Shown here in pieces: positions 1-36,335 of a stretch of 64,000 nt of DNA; positions within the stretch are counted from its first letter, which is position 1; the number at the start of each line of letters is the position of its first letter. The position numbers were made by a program, and so were the translations under genes. The stretch is taken from positions 9,822,193 through 9,886,192 of the forward strand of contig NC_051088.1 of NCBI RefSeq assembly GCF_901709675.1, read 5' to 3'. Under the pieces are notes generated by a model that was not told where the DNA came from, made no database searches, and saw only the letters and a list, made by a program, of their open reading frames with translations. Source of the DNA: Syngnathus acus. Taxonomy: Eukaryota > Chordata > Actinopteri > Syngnathiformes > Syngnathidae.

Positions 1-1510
1 CCGACAGCGAGCGCTCACTCGCCCATGGGAGATGGAAAAGAATGAGGAGGATGCTTTGTAAACAGACACTAAGAACATCATTCATTCCACAAATCCTACA
101 GTTGCGCACTAAAGTGAAAAATTCAACACACCATAAATCATGTTTGTTTCTATTTATTTTTATCATAGCTGGTTGGCCTTGAGTGTTTGCTGAGGAAACG
201 TTACGATAGCTGAAGATGTCAACGTGTTTATCAGCAGGAGGAATGTAAACAACTGGTGACTCTGCATAAAGGCAGCAGATCCACCAGATGTCATTGTTTT
301 GTCAGCAAAAGCAAATTTGTCACTAAACGTCAGACTTGTTGGGCAAAGAAAACCATTTTTGACAACAGTGATGGGAAGGGAAAGAAAGGTCCATTGAATT
401 TGTGCATGAAAACACTAATTTGCACACATACTGCATTAAAAGAACATTAGATCGAAGTTTATTTTTTGGTTCAGGGGTGACTCACAAGATATCCCATCAG
501 TTTGTATTGGCTGAAAGCGTCTCATTAAGAAATTCCCGCTAGAGTTGTGTTTATAAATTGCCTCTGTTCAACCTTGGTGATGGATGGGCGCTTCCCCTCA
601 CTGACTCCTACAAAGCGGTCATCGCAATCTCTTTTGCCACTGTTTCACAACCACACAACACACACACAGAAGCCTCATTTTTACATTGACCTTACACCCT
701 AAGCGGGTGGGCTCTTACCGTTTGTGTGCATGTGTGCTTGCTTAGTGGCAAAGTGCATGTTTGAAGAGGTCACCATGGGGCTGCTAATGAAGAGAAAGCA
801 ACACAAAGCAAGGACAATCCTTCAAAACACAAAATGATCAGAAAAAAGAATGTAATTGTTTCCATTCTGTTTTATTGTTTTTTAACAGTACACTGACCTA
901 ATGACACTTTTTTCCCCACTAAAAGTACAAAACCAACTTGTGCAAAAATTACGTGAGAGGGCTGAGTATAATTGAAAAATAAACATGCATGAAACTATGT
1001 GTAGTTTGTGACATTACCATTACCAGTGCAAATAAAACTGTTCATGGTGTCCATATTTAAAAATAAGTACAAGGTCAAATAAAACCACGAAACTGAAATT
1101 AAAACGTGTTTAAAATACACAAAATCAAAGCACCGTTTTTTTTTTCCCCCTCAGATTCCAGGGCTTCACAAACATGTAGAATTTCTACATTTAAGGGCAG
1201 AAAAACATCTAAGCAAAGATTCAAGTTACAGTTGTACTGTAAACGAGATCAGGGAGGTTCAGGCAGAAGCATTTGGCAACTTGTTTCCAATTTAAACAAA
1301 AAAAGTGTTACACCTCGATGGGCGAATTCTTCGCCATTCCCTTTAAAACTGAACCACAAAAAGGCGCAATCTCATCTACAATATTTAAAAGAACATTTAC
1401 CTGAAAAAGGGAGTTAATAAATACAACTATACAATTAAAAAAATGAAATGTTTACCCTTTTTGGTGATTTTTTTAGAGGCAATAAATGTAGGAGTGGCTT
1501 GCGGAACATT
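1..1510. other. left-edge non-coding sequence with probable slc66a1 3' UTR
   Basis: AT-rich sequence with no convincing coding exon. On the minus strand it follows the slc66a1 stop codon at 1511-1513. A minus-strand AATAAA (TTTATT on the plus strand at 871-876) would give a 3' UTR of about 640 nt. The open frames here have no recognisable domain or splice context. The first 61 bases hold a short open frame ending in TAA that could be the end of a neighbouring gene, but it cannot be assigned. Confidence 0.5.
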
Positions 1511-1597
1511 CTAGCCCCCCATTAGAGGCGTCGTCTCTGAGGTGCTGACGTCCAGCCTGTATGCAGCTTTGCGGTAGCTAAAGAACTGCACGGAGAT
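1511..1597 (-). CDS. slc66a1: slc66a1 terminal coding exon (too short for an ORF scan)
   Basis: This exon has 28 codons plus a stop. It begins right after a good acceptor (pyrimidine-rich tract ending cttcag) and reads ISVQFFSYRKA and so on to ETTPLMGG. It joins in phase 0 to the exon ending at 2741 (donor gtatcc), giving LDLF-ISVQFFSYR, which parallels the seventh helix and tail of other SLC66A1 proteins. Without it, translation would run from 2740 into the intron and stop at 2651, losing the sorting motif. The exon is inferred from homology, phase and splice sites; no transcript was available. Confidence 0.88.
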   Translation of the reverse strand: MSVQFFSYRKAAYRLDVSTSETTPLMGG

Positions 1598-4500
1598 CTG
1601 AAGCGCAACGTTAAAGATGAAACGCCAAGAGAACAAGACTGAACAAAAGGACAACATTTTTTTTTCAAGATTCTATTTTGGTCGTCTTGTAAAGGGAGGC
1701 TGAAATGTCTTATGTTAGCAATATGTGATGCTTTGAATCACAAGTGGCCATTCTCAATGGGACCAATCAACAGTCTCCAGTGGCGCGTGTCGAGCTCCGC
1801 CTCCGAAGGCAGCCGTCTCCTCGTGCTGTGTTGAAAACCTCATGCGCTCGAAAAACAAAAAATAATGGCAAATTCTGAATCAGCCCAAAAAACTCATCTA
1901 ATGTGTGTTTATGTGAATCTCTGATTATATTAAAAAGTATATAAATAAAATATGTTGAACAGTGTAATTTCTCTGACTTTAAGTGTGCGTGGCTTTAAAA
2001 AGTTGGGCCTAGCCTGGTGAACGAATGGGAGACTCAACTCAGCTTGCTAACATCTTAAGTTAGCAGCTGGGTGTTCACCAGCTAATTGTAGTCTAGTCTG
2101 TATGTTAAATGCCTGCTTGTTAGTTGTGGCTGTTACAACCCACGTTTCAATGTGCTTCTAATGTGTGGATGTGGTCACTCAATAAATTCACAAACAGCTC
2201 TGTCTATCCATAACTACTCATGCAGGCATTAGTTTTTTTTTTATAAGCAGGCTAGAATAAATTAGCTAACATCACTTGTGCTGTTGATCACAGAGCGGGT
2301 AGGAAACTCCGGTCCTCGCGGGCTGGTGTTCTGTATGTTTTCTATGTCTCCCTGCTGCAACACACCTTATTTAAATGATCAGGATTGTAATCCATCTTAT
2401 GCAGACCTTGTTAAAGACCTTACCTATCGTAGACGTTCTGCTTTGCAGGAGATGCTGCACTTTATGTTCTATTTGAAGTACAAAAGGATCCCAAAGCTTT
2501 GGACATTCCGTTTTATGCGCACGCACACTTTGCACCATTGTGCCAACTTACTACAGAACAACACGGAGTGGTGTCACCGATCATTCTCGGAAGACCTCGT
2601 TCTCCATATTGGTTAATAGGGTTGTAAATATAATGGCCATGAGTGTTTGGTTATTTGCTATTGTGTGTGCACACAGTCACAAGACTGAAATGTAGCAAGT
2701 ACACGCTGAAGCGGCTGTGAGCAAGGCCGTAAAAGGATACAAAGAGGTCCAGGACAAGCGTTCCGAGACTTCCGATGAGCCAGGGCAGGTGATGGATCAC
2801 GTAGCTGTTTTCTCCTTGACCCTGGTCAGGGTTCTTCATCAGCACACTCAGGCCGTATGTCGTGTTTCCAAGGATTACCAGAGCAAACAGGAAGAAAGAG
2901 ACCCCCTTGGTTGACTTCCTCTTGAACTGTGGGGAGAAGTTAGAGTTGAACATATTCAATCATGCACCTTTAAGGTGGCATTAGGTTCATGACATGTTAG
3001 CTTGTGACTCGCTAGTGAACATTTGGGAATATTTTTGCAACATAATACAAAATCGAAATGTAGCATCACACGAGCGCACACACACACACATACGCACGCA
3101 CGCACACACATCTGCAAAACAGAAAATGTTTACGATGTAATGTAAATATATAGAGCCTGTGTTGTCATACTCACATTAGTGTAAATCTGCGGAAGTCTGG
3201 AAAAGAGGTAGAGCACTGATGACACCGAGCCAATAGAGAAGCCGATGATTTCTTTGGGGGTAAAAGACTGAAGCAATAAAAACAAGAGAAGTGTAAGAAC
3301 AAGTTTTAAACAGTAACCGATTGGGATTTGTCAAAATCACTGAGAAATTGACTCAATCAATATATTTTTCTTTTTCTTGAATTAAACTCCACCCTTTTTG
3401 TTTATGATCCGATTGTACAAGAGCCCAACTAAATACAAGCAGAGCTGCCAGGATATCATCTAGTATTTAAGATTTTTTTACATTCGGCAAGAATAATAGT
3501 TAAAAAAACATTTGACACAACCGTGATCTTAATGCCTCCATACTGACCGCGCCAACATCTGCGCTTGAGAGCAGCGTCCGCCCCTTGTGTGCCAAGGAGA
3601 CTTCCTGTTGGGTGGGGAGCAACCCTGGAAGGTTGGCGAAACTTGTAGTGAAGCCCAGGACGCATGCTACACCAAACACGTGCAAAACCCTCCTGTCTGG
3701 TGAGGAGCAAGCACAACAGCTGAGTCAGTCAGAGACATTTCAGAAAAGGGCTGCAATGTCAGGACATCATCTTCCTGTGTGCAACAGCAAAGACTCAACT
3801 CTGCAGAAATGTTCCCTAAAAATATCTTCATCTTAAGTGATGACTACTTTTTGTAAAGGGTTATGATCCTCCTGTACAAAAAGACTGACATGATAGTGTA
3901 TAGTCACTCCTAAGGAGTGGCCAGGCACTCCAGAGACCTATACAAGCAATTAAAAATTATATTATTCCATAATATGATTTTTTTCTGCTCTGCTCTAGAT
4001 TGGATTTTGGTTTAAGTGTCAACTTCTAGCAGTAGAGTCATTGAGCAACTTTTTAAGCCACTATTCATGCAATCAACGGGCAGTACTGTTTACCCACTGC
4101 ACATATTTACACATTTACCTTAGCACATAAGCACCAGGCAATCACATGTTATGTGAATAACAATACTACGCATTGTCCGTCAACAAAAATCATCATCAAC
4201 AACAATCAATCACCATCAAGACAGGAGGATTGAGGATGATTATTATTATTTTTTTTTTTTTAAAGAAACTAACCTTAAAGTGATTTTAGTGTTGGCAGCA
4301 AAAAAAATGGTTTGAATTCCAAAAGGCCATTTATGTACTAAAATTCTATTTCGTTCTTGACTTTCACACTTCCACAGTTGTTGAGATGAAAGTAACTCAA
4401 AATTAACAAGGCATTTTATAGTATATATATGAAAATAGTATAAAATGGCTTTTAAATATAACTTTGCACTGCAGAATCTTTTTCTACTCGGCAAATGACA

Positions 4501-5389
4501 GAGAAAGAATTCAAAATAGGATACTCACTTTCAACCATTCTGTTCTTCATCTTGTAGTATGAATACATGGCCAACATTAACAAGTCCGCCAAAACATAGT
4601 AAACAGCAGTGTATGTCTACAGGAAGAGAGTTTAAAAAAAAAAAAGACAATCAGACAAATGTGGTGAGACAAAGATTTCACAATCAAGTAGCACGGTTAG
4701 CCAATGAAGCTATAGTCCAGCTCACAATCCGGCTCACAGAGTCCTGCAATATTTGCAAAAACTGGTTGAAGTTTTCTCCTTTATTTCATCAAATAATTAT
4801 TGCATTACCTATTCAATACCAGTAATTAGATTTTTCATAAGTCACACAAAACTCTGAGTTTAAATCGCTGTCAAGCATGACGTTCTGTAACTGCTCGGTG
4901 AGCATGAATGGATTAAACGTTTATTTAATATTTTGCCACTTGCACAACTCGTCATTAGAAGAACAAAAAAAAAAGTTCACCTGAAGTGGAAGCTGGTCTG
5001 CCAAAAAGGATCCCACCAGATTGCACGTGTCACCTCCCAACCACAGGAGCAGAAACCAAATGGAGAGAGCGCTGTCCATATTTCCCGTTTTGCACGAACT
5101 GTAATACTGCCTGTGAACAATCAAAACATACATTATCTTGCTGTGTTCAGGTGAAAGCTTATTTCCACTCCACAAGTTCGAGAGAGGGCAATACTTACGG
5201 CAGCGAGGACATCATGAAGCAGAGGATAGACAGTAGGCCCAGGTAGACACTGGCCATGTCCCTTGCATCCTGGGCGCATTCTCCAAGACCTTCCCAGACC
5301 CATTTGGACCCGTTGGGGCACAACGTAGTTAAGTTTCCACCCGCAGCCCATCCAAAAGGCACATTTGTGAGCACTCCGTCCTTCAACAT
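1511..5389 (-). CDS. slc66a1: lysosomal cationic amino acid exporter SLC66A1 (PQLC2), 7 coding exons, 307 aa
   Basis: Coding exons in transcript order: 5199-5389, 4981-5110, 4529-4616, 3548-3696, 3175-3267, 2741-2926, 1511-1597. They total 924 nt, and all junctions keep phase with GT-AG sites. The protein is a seven-helix PQ-loop transporter of about the usual length (human about 291 aa). The two PQ-loop prolines lie in SSLPQ (P64-Q65) and SRLPQIYTN (P212-Q213), and there is an N-glycosylation site NLT near residue 19. Family knowledge: it exports lysine, arginine and histidine from lysosomes, and when these are scarce it recruits the C9orf72-SMCR8-WDR41 complex. The last exon supplies an acidic dileucine-like tail, ETTPLM, expected for lysosomal sorting. 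The ATG at 5389 lies 3 nt inside an exon whose acceptor (tgtag) follows a 5' UTR intron. The upstream non-coding exon is probably near 6.0-6.2 kb, but its donor is uncertain. Confidence 0.95.
2283..2425 (+). repeat. dispersed teleost repeat fragment
   Basis: It lies in the last intron of slc66a1 (1598-2740). The stretch with ACTCCGGTCCTCGCGGGC, followed by a 'ccctgctgcaacacacctta' segment, resembles a short interspersed repeat common in fish genomes, in which a 'ggtcctcgagggccggtgt' core precedes 'ccctgctccaacacacctg'. The family name is not certain. The 112-codon open frame across it is a by-product of the repeat. Confidence 0.5.
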
Positions 5390-6983
5390 ATTCTACAGAC
5401 GACAATAGCATTGAAAATCAATATTAAAGGATTGTCTCCAAATGGGTAAACAAAGTCTAGTACGGTGTTTCACAACTTTTATTGAGCCAAGGCGCAAATT
5501 TTACATCAGAAGAATCTCACGAGAAACCAGCAAGTGGAAATGTCACAATAGGTATATCAAACTAATCAATTTACTCATTTAGGTTATGTACCCTCTGCTA
5601 TCTACGAGGCGACCAATTGGCTGGATTCACTAAGCATTGGAATTGGTAGAGGGACAAGACAGATTAATTGTAGAAAATAATTTTCATGAAAGTCAAATGG
5701 GACAAAAATGTGGAATGAAATGAAATAAAATCAGTTAGGCTTATCAATGAAGCAATTGTTCATTTTATTAGGTCTTAACTTTTGAATTTGACATCCCTTA
5801 TGGTTATGAGTCAATAATATTGACCTAATTTTTAAAACACTATATCGAATAAGAATAAATTCGAAAGGACAAAGGTTAACCGCGTGACACCACTGTTGAT
5901 TAGATTAACCGAGCCCTCATTCGTGAGGACACCGAAATAAAATTACACATCTGCTCGAGTCTTGTGCAGTCAGCAGGTAACAAAGACGAATCTTATACGT
6001 ACGGCTTCTTAGCTAGCTTCACAAGTAGCAAGAAACAAGTGATTTCGTTTCCTTTCGACTGTCGTCTTTTAACCTCAGTAAAACACGTCAAGTAAAACTA
6101 TGTAATAAATGAGCAATGAAAATGTGTCTTGCCTGTGAGGTAGTTGGACAGCGGAAATAGTAGCAGCTCTGTATCTGCTCTGTGTCGAGCTGAAGTAAAA
6201 ACAAGGAAGCAGATGACAAATAAACAAGCTCGCTGCGAGCTGATTGGCTGCAGCGTTGTTGTCATGTGACAGAGTGGGCCAATAGCGTGGACGAAAACAA
6301 GAAATCGTGACCTGCTGCTCCAGCCATCAGTTTTTTATGAACCGGTTTTCCTTTTTTAATTAATAAACAAGAAAACAAATCATTAATAAAGAAATTAAAT
6401 AATTACTGTAAATATTTACTTCTACGGCGCCGCAAACAGTATTTTTGCATCGATATAACATACGCAGAAAAAACTCTTCGTGGCCTCGAAATGTTGCAAT
6501 GCAATGAAGCATTTGTGGATGTCCTTCACCATTAAAATTGTTGACTTGAGTTCCTCATTAAGTGATGTGTTGGCTTGGAAAAAGAGACATTGTGTGCAGT
6601 CTGCAGAACAAGCTCAAGTTATGCTTTCCAAGTAAATGCCACTTTGCGGAGAAGTGTCATAGCTAATGCGGCAGCACGTCATGTAGCAGCACACAAACAT
6701 TTCACATGACCTTGTCACATATCCACACACCTTGACAAAAATGGCATCGTGTATCTCCACGTGGCAATTTGGTCATTAGTTAACACTGTCAGTGGCTTTA
6801 TATTTTTAGAAGGCAGTTGTGAAAAGGAAAAGCTGTAATAATATGCAAGAATGGCTGGGGCCGATTATGATTTGGTCAAATTCAAGGTCGAGTTAAATCA
6901 GAGCCAACTCAACAGTGACCTGTGGATCCTTGGGCAGTAGGGCCCCCCAAAGAAAATGAGCATAAATATAAATATAGGGGTGG

Positions 6984-7245
6984 TACTGTGGTACACGGAT
7001 CACCAGACAGTTCAGAGGTTGCGGGCTCCATTACGGCCTTACTGTGTGGAGTTTGCATGCCCTCCCTGTGCCTACATGGGTTCCCTCTGGGTACTCCGAT
7101 TACCTCTAACATGACATGCATGGTAGGCTGATTGGCCACTCCAAATTGCCCATGGGTGTTAGTTTGAATTGTTGTTCGTCTATGTGTCCCCTGCATTTGG
7201 CTGGCAACCAGGTGTCCCCCGCAAGGATAGGCTCCGCCACAATAA
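6984..7245 (+). repeat. SINE-like repeat with TGGA-tail family, diverged copy
   Basis: It follows the family order: 'gttgcgggctcca' head remnant, 'tgtgtggagtttgcatg', 'cctacatgggttccctctgg', 'actccaaattgcccatgggtg', 'ctggcaaccaggtgtccccc' and 'ggataggctcc'. The terminal (TGGA)n tail is missing. The same blocks recur at 27046, 29199 and 36038. Confidence 0.75.
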
Positions 7246-8099
7246 AGTATATAACAATTATGAGTGAGTTGTTTTTTGTGCAAACATGCAGAGTAAATTC
7301 TTGCACTTGGATTGCTATTTGGCAGTTTTGTGCTTCCCTTGAATGGTAATTTTTATACAACCCCTTTAAAGTGAAGATAAAGGACAAGTATGTCATTTGT
7401 TCTTGAATAGTGTACATGTTTTAAAAATGTATCATGAAAAATCAAACATATTAAGGGCATGTACGCACAGATTTTAAATGTTGGTAATATTTGGTTATAA
7501 TAATCTGGTTAGGAAGTCCTATGTTGACCATCACCTCCCACCCCCAAAGCACTTGTGAAAAATTGCACCCCCCCTCCAGCATTTAAATTGTCCATCACTG
7601 ATGTAAATGGTCAATGGGCTTTATTGAATTTGAATAGCTAGACATACATGCAACAGACAATATTGACCCTGATAGGGTTGACAACTTATATTGATTTGAT
7701 ATTCTGATTATTTTCAAGTGCTGACTGGAATAATTGACTCTTTCAATGCTTGCTAAAACCTTGAGTTGTCAAACGTCTTCCACCTCTGCTTATGTTACGC
7801 CAACATGCTTGCCAGCATCTGCTTGCTGAACGTGGTAGTGATAAAGAGTAACTGAGGAAATCTACATCAGTCCAACAAACGTTAAGTCAAAGGAAACGCT
7901 ACTTTGCTGACTCAGCGTCGATGCCTCTACAGACCCTCCAGCATGCGTCAGCACCCGGCGTACCGCGTGCAGGCATCTCGCCACAGGTCACGTGTTTGCT
8001 TCCGCATTCCGAGAACACCTTACACAATAGTCGAGCTGCTGTGTTAACACTGTACATCAAGAGTACTGAAAGGGATTTGCAATTATATTAATTTCAGTC

Positions 8100-8176
8100 C
8101 ACACCGCTCACCTCAGTCTGCTCCAGCTCACCCACAACCTATATGCGAACAAGCACTATAGAATACGGATGGATGA
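8100..8176 (+). repeat. 3' fragment of the TGGA-tail repeat family
   Basis: A degraded 'ctgctccagctcacccaca' block followed by 'agcactatagaatacggatggatgaatg' matches the end of the family ('ggataggctccagcacgcc' through 'agcggtacagaaaatggatgg'). Confidence 0.5.
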
Positions 8177-8661
8177 ATGTTTGGCCCAAATTGAGCGTTT
8201 TCCATAAGCAATGGACCACTTGTGCACATAAAATCTATTAGTGTAAAGCCAAAAACACCCAAAAAATGTTCAAAGGGATTCACAAGCTCAATTTCACAAC
8301 ATATATTTCCTTTAATATATTTTTTCAGTTGAAGATGCACCACTGCAGGAATACCTCCATTCAGTGTGCTAGATTTTAATATACACTCAAAGTGATCAAG
8401 TATACTGTACACTTGAAAGATTCCAAGTTATAAACTAAGACGGCATATATTTGTTACTCAGGTCAGGGAAGGGCTGTTTTATAAACAAATTGTCACAACA
8501 TATATACAAATGAAAATGCTTGCTCTCAAAAAAAAAAAAGAAAAAGAAAATGCAAGTCCTTGACAACTGTCCAAAATAATCCAACTTGATGATTTAATCT
8601 GAATAGGCAAACTGTGAAATGTTCATGAAACCAGAAAAAAAAGACAGCTTCTCTTCTCTTC

Positions 8662-32408
<23,747 letters not shown>

Positions 32409-33090
32409 CTTCCTTCCTCTTTGAACCGCTTGGACGTCCGACGTGACTTGTCAAACCACGACTACGTCCATGCGTCATGACGTCACAGTTGGAGCCTCGT
32501 GAGCTTCCGTTTTTCTGACGCTATTCATCCATGTATGACATTTCAATCAGACGTACGTCGACATTACGTGTCACTTCGTTTTTAACGTCATGGCACATAC
32601 GTCATGCTCGCAGCATAATGATGACAAATGGCAAAAACCTTTATTTCTATGAAGTCAATAACACGCAGTGACGAATTTGCAAATCAGGCCAGTGCAGTGC
32701 CCCCAATGTCCACTAGAGAGCGCTTTTCCTGCCACTGTTGGTACGCCCATGCGTTATCATTCCATCATTCCTAATGTCTGGAAAATCGATTAAGGTTTAA
32801 TAGGAAAGATATAATTACTCCGTATGTATGTAAGGTAAGCGTATTTCCGCATTTTATTTTGTTCCAGCCATTAAATTACAGAAAGCATATATGTTATGCT
32901 AAGTGGTAGGTCCACACTTTTGTGTTTTCTGTACAATAGGCGGCGGTATGAACCAAAGATATGTAATCGACCAGTAAATTAAAAGACGACGACGAAGAAG
33001 AACAAACCGGAAATACACTCACGTCAAGAAAAACGGCGCACTTTATCAAGAGATTCTTATTGTTTATTGAGCAATTGTGTCTTGTTTAAC
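32409..33090. promoter_or_regulatory. shared trim33-bcas2 bidirectional promoter region
   Basis: 682 bp between the divergent start codons. It contains a full CRE palindrome TGACGTCA at 32478-32485 and several further CGTCA/TGACG half-sites (near 32450, 32475, 32585, 32600 and 33025), with no obvious TATA box. 5' UTRs of both genes must lie here. Factor binding is inferred from motif matches only. Confidence 0.7.
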
Positions 33091-34937
33091 ATGTCTGGGA
33101 CTGCCTCAGTTGCCGGTGAAGTGTTTGTTGATGCATTACCTTATTTTGATCAAGGTTACGATGCCGCCGGTGTCAGAGAAGCTGTGAGTAACATCTACTG
33201 GAAACGGAGACCAACTATGCTAAAGCTGTGCATGTGCTAAGATTCGATTAAATTTATTAGCGTACATTCGATCATGCCAAGTAGTTTAGTATAACACCAA
33301 TATTGTTTGTTTTTTTATCAGCGAGACCAATGTAACTGAAAAGTGTTTGAATAAGAAACACGTGTTTTAAGTTTTGTCAATATATAATATATACAATATA
33401 AATACTTTTAAAAATGGACAATAATTACACTTTGTTTAAAACTCAAAACAATTGAATTTTCTGTGATTAGTTTTTAAGAAAATGAATAAAGCTGAGACCT
33501 TGCGGCATCGCAATTGTGAGTACCGAATTATAAAGCGACATCACACAAAAAAAGTGCACGATTTCACAAGCTGAGTAAGCAATACAGTTAATGAATGAAT
33601 TCGGAATTATTTTTAAAAATCGCAGTATATTATTATGCATCGTGCAATTTGGAAGTAACTTTTTGTAGCATGACATCAAATACCTAAAAAAATAAACGAT
33701 ATGTCAGTATTAAAAAAGAAACCCACCTTTCAACAATTTTGGGGGGGTTAAAGTTATTCCATTGGTACCTGCAGAAAAGTACTGCATCAAATAAAAAACG
33801 AGCCAAATAAGGGGTTTCCTCTGTATATCTAAATATAGATTTGGAAAACCTATTTTTAACCACCCACAGCAAATTTTTCTGAGAGGGCATGTGTTTGTGA
33901 TCTGTGTTTCTCAGGCTGCAGCATTGGTGGAGGAGGAGACCAGAAGATATAGACCAACCAAGAACTACCTGAGCTATCTGCCCACTCCAGACTTTTCTGC
34001 TTTCGAGGTAACAAAACACCCGAGGGCCCGAAAATTGTCTTAAAAGCTCCTGCAGTGACAAGAGTAAAAACCTTGCCTCTCGTCACCCCCAGACAGAAAT
34101 TATGAAGAATGAATTTGATCGCCTCGCAGCGCGACAACCCATGGAGCTCCTGAGCATGAAGAGGTGGGTTTTGCACTGTTGTGGAAATAAAAATATTCTG
34201 ATCAAGAATTTCTGAAAAAAATCTTTGAAGACACAAAACTTAATGTGATGTCGACATTCCTCTGAAGGTACGAGCTGCCAGCACCTTCTGCAGGTCAGAA
34301 GAATGACATTACGGCTTGGCAGGAGTGTGTAAACAACTCCATGGCTCAGCTGGAGCATCAGGCAGTTCGTATCGAGAACTTGGAGCTCATGTCGCAATAC
34401 GGAACCAATGCATGGAAAGTCTACAATGAGTACGTGATGGTCACCTCTCTCTATTGACAGCTTTGAACTTTGATCTAAAAGTGGTTAACCAGGACTTTCC
34501 TTATTCTTCCTCCTCCTTCAGTAACCTGGCTTTCATGATCGAGATAGCGCAAAAGGAACTTCAGAAATTCAGGTGAACAGTCGCCTGAAAAGGTTTTTAT
34601 TCAATGAAGGCATACATGTTTATCAGTTCATTTGACTTCTGTCACACATAGGAAACAAATTCAAGCTTTGAATTGGCAGCGGAAAAATGACCAGTTAGCC
34701 GGAGGAGCCAAACTGCGAGAGCTGGAGTCAAAGTATGTGACGCATTTGAGTGAAATTCATTTGTTTGTATCTTAGTTGGCTAAGATTTGACATATCTTGT
34801 CCCTCAACAGCTGGGTCTCGCTGGTCAGCAAGAACTACGAGATCGAGCGGGCCATCGTACATCTAGAAAATGAAATCGGTCAGCTCAGGCAACAGCAGGG
34901 GGACGAGAACAAGGAGAACATTAGACAAGATTTCTGA
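33091..34937 (+). CDS. bcas2: pre-mRNA splicing factor SPF27 (BCAS2), 7 exons, 225 aa
   Basis: Exons: 33091-33183, 33915-34007, 34093-34163, 34268-34429, 34522-34572, 34652-34732, 34811-34937 (678 nt, all in phase). The length equals that of the human protein (225 aa). It starts [20 protein letters not shown] and ends in the highly conserved NKENIRQDF. The C-terminal half ([14 protein letters not shown] and following) is a predicted coiled coil. Family knowledge: it is a core subunit of the PRP19/NTC complex, contacting PRP19, CDC5L and PLRG1 during spliceosome activation, and it also binds RPA in DNA repair. The whole gene is under 2 kb, with introns as short as 79 bp. It is transcribed divergently from trim33, and a poly(A) signal follows 245 nt after the stop. 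Confidence 0.98.
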
Positions 34938-35181
34938 CGTCCTCCCGCAATGACCTTCAAATTTGTTAATTGTTTGTCAGATGCGTCACATTTTTTTACA
35001 ATGACCAAATCAAACTGGAATAAAGCAAACATTTGGACAGGTGAATCCTTTTCAAGAACAGACCGAGGAGAGAAGTTTATGATGGTGGATGACTTCATAT
35101 TTCCAGTCAAGAGCAGATCCGAATGATGACACTGGGCCATTGATCATTTCTCTTTTCAACAGTTTTATTTTATGGCATTTT

Positions 35182-35187
35182 AATAAA
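35182..35187 (+). terminator. bcas2: bcas2 poly(A) signal
   Basis: AATAAA in a T-rich context 245 nt after the bcas2 stop, followed by a GT/T-rich stretch ('aagtggtcatttttcttatc'). Confidence 0.75.
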
Positions 35188-36037
35188 GTCAACATTTATT
35201 TCCTAAAGTGGTCATTTTTCTTATCACTGTTTCATGTGTTTTAAAAAAGCCAGTGGAAGCTGTCCAATTAAGCACATTTGATTCTATTTTTGGCCAAAAC
35301 AATTTTTTGTTTTTCAAGCTAAAAGATACAATGACAAAGTTTGGACATTGTGTAAAAAGATAATCGAGACTGCACACCATGACTAAAGTGGTGTTATCCT
35401 CATTTAATCAATACTCATTAACCAACATTGTGATTAAAAAACAACCCATTTTGTTGTTTTTTAAACCATTTTTTGAAACCTGTTCTTTTTTAAAAGTATT
35501 TCACAGCCCATAATTCACTTCTACAACATTCCTAGGAAGTCACAATGTCCCTTCACCACTAAGCAATTTTTAGAACATTGGTGATCCCTGGTCTAGGATA
35601 TCAATGTAACGCATGTTATATATTCCATTTCCTGACATACCATATTGTCTTGATGTATTTGACCTTAACCAGACTCCACTTGCTATTCTTGGTCAGTGTT
35701 CCTTGCTGGTGTCCAATTAGATTAGCTGAGTGGGGAGACAAGGTTTAATATCATCTCCCAGTCCAATGACTCTTATCTCCAATGACATGAAACTGGCATG
35801 GTTCTGCTAAGAGTCAATAGTTTCTAATTAGGTTATGTTTCTGGAATAATGGGCTAAGTGAGTTATGCTGCTTCATCTCAAGGGGGTTCCACGTCCTCCG
35901 TTCCATTACACTTGACAACCGTAGAGTTACAGTCCCTCAACCCCTATTTTGGGCTGGTAGGCCTAATGCAACAACAACAACAAAAAGACAAATCAATGCT
36001 TCTGAAACTTGTCTAAAAATAAAAAAACCCAAATATA

Positions 36038-36335
36038 ATATCCCTGTGTGGAGTTTGCATGTTCTCCCCGGGCCCGCGTGGGTTTTCTCCGGGCACTCCG
36101 GTTTCCTCCCACATCCCAAAATCATGCTTGGTAGGCCGATTGAAGACTCCAAATTGTCCCTAGGTGTGAGTGCGAGTGCAAATGGTTGTTTGTCTCTGTG
36201 TGCCCTGCGATTGGCTGGCAACCGGTTCAGGGTGTCCCCCGCCTACTGCCCGATGACGGCTGGGATAGGCTCCAGCACACCCGCGACCCCCGTGGGGACT
36301 AAGCGGTTCAGAAAATGGATGGATGGATGGATGTT
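36038..36335 (+). repeat. TGGA-tail SINE-like repeat
   Basis: Body from 'ccctgtgtggagtttgcatg' through 'tttctccgggcactccggtt', 'actccaaattgtccctaggt' and 'ggctggcaaccggttcaggg' to 'gcggttcagaaaatggatgg'. Here the tail has only a few TGGA units. It is very similar to the body at 27046, suggesting recent activity. Confidence 0.9.

Larger units (their letters stand above)
5390..8661. other. slc66a1-trim33 intergenic region
   Basis: The part nearest slc66a1 (about 5900-6330) should contain its 5' non-coding exon and promoter. A GC-AG donor (CAG|GCAAGA on the minus strand near 6135) is one candidate splice site. Around 6240-6310 the sequence is less AT-rich and holds ATTGGCT/CCAAT-type motifs (tgattggctgc, gggccaatag). 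The rest is repeats (see 6984-7245 and 8100-8176) and the probable trim33 3' UTR just below 8662. No further gene was recognised. Confidence 0.5.

Noticed and set aside
2-61. Nineteen open codons ending in TAA at the left edge, possibly the end of another gene
   Set aside because: Too short, no recognisable match, and no splice acceptor can be seen because the window starts here.
2651-2740. Continuation of slc66a1 to a stop at 2651 as the normal protein end
   Set aside because: The resulting tail has no sorting motif and does not resemble the family, whereas splicing to 1597 restores both. Kept only as a possible intron-retention form.
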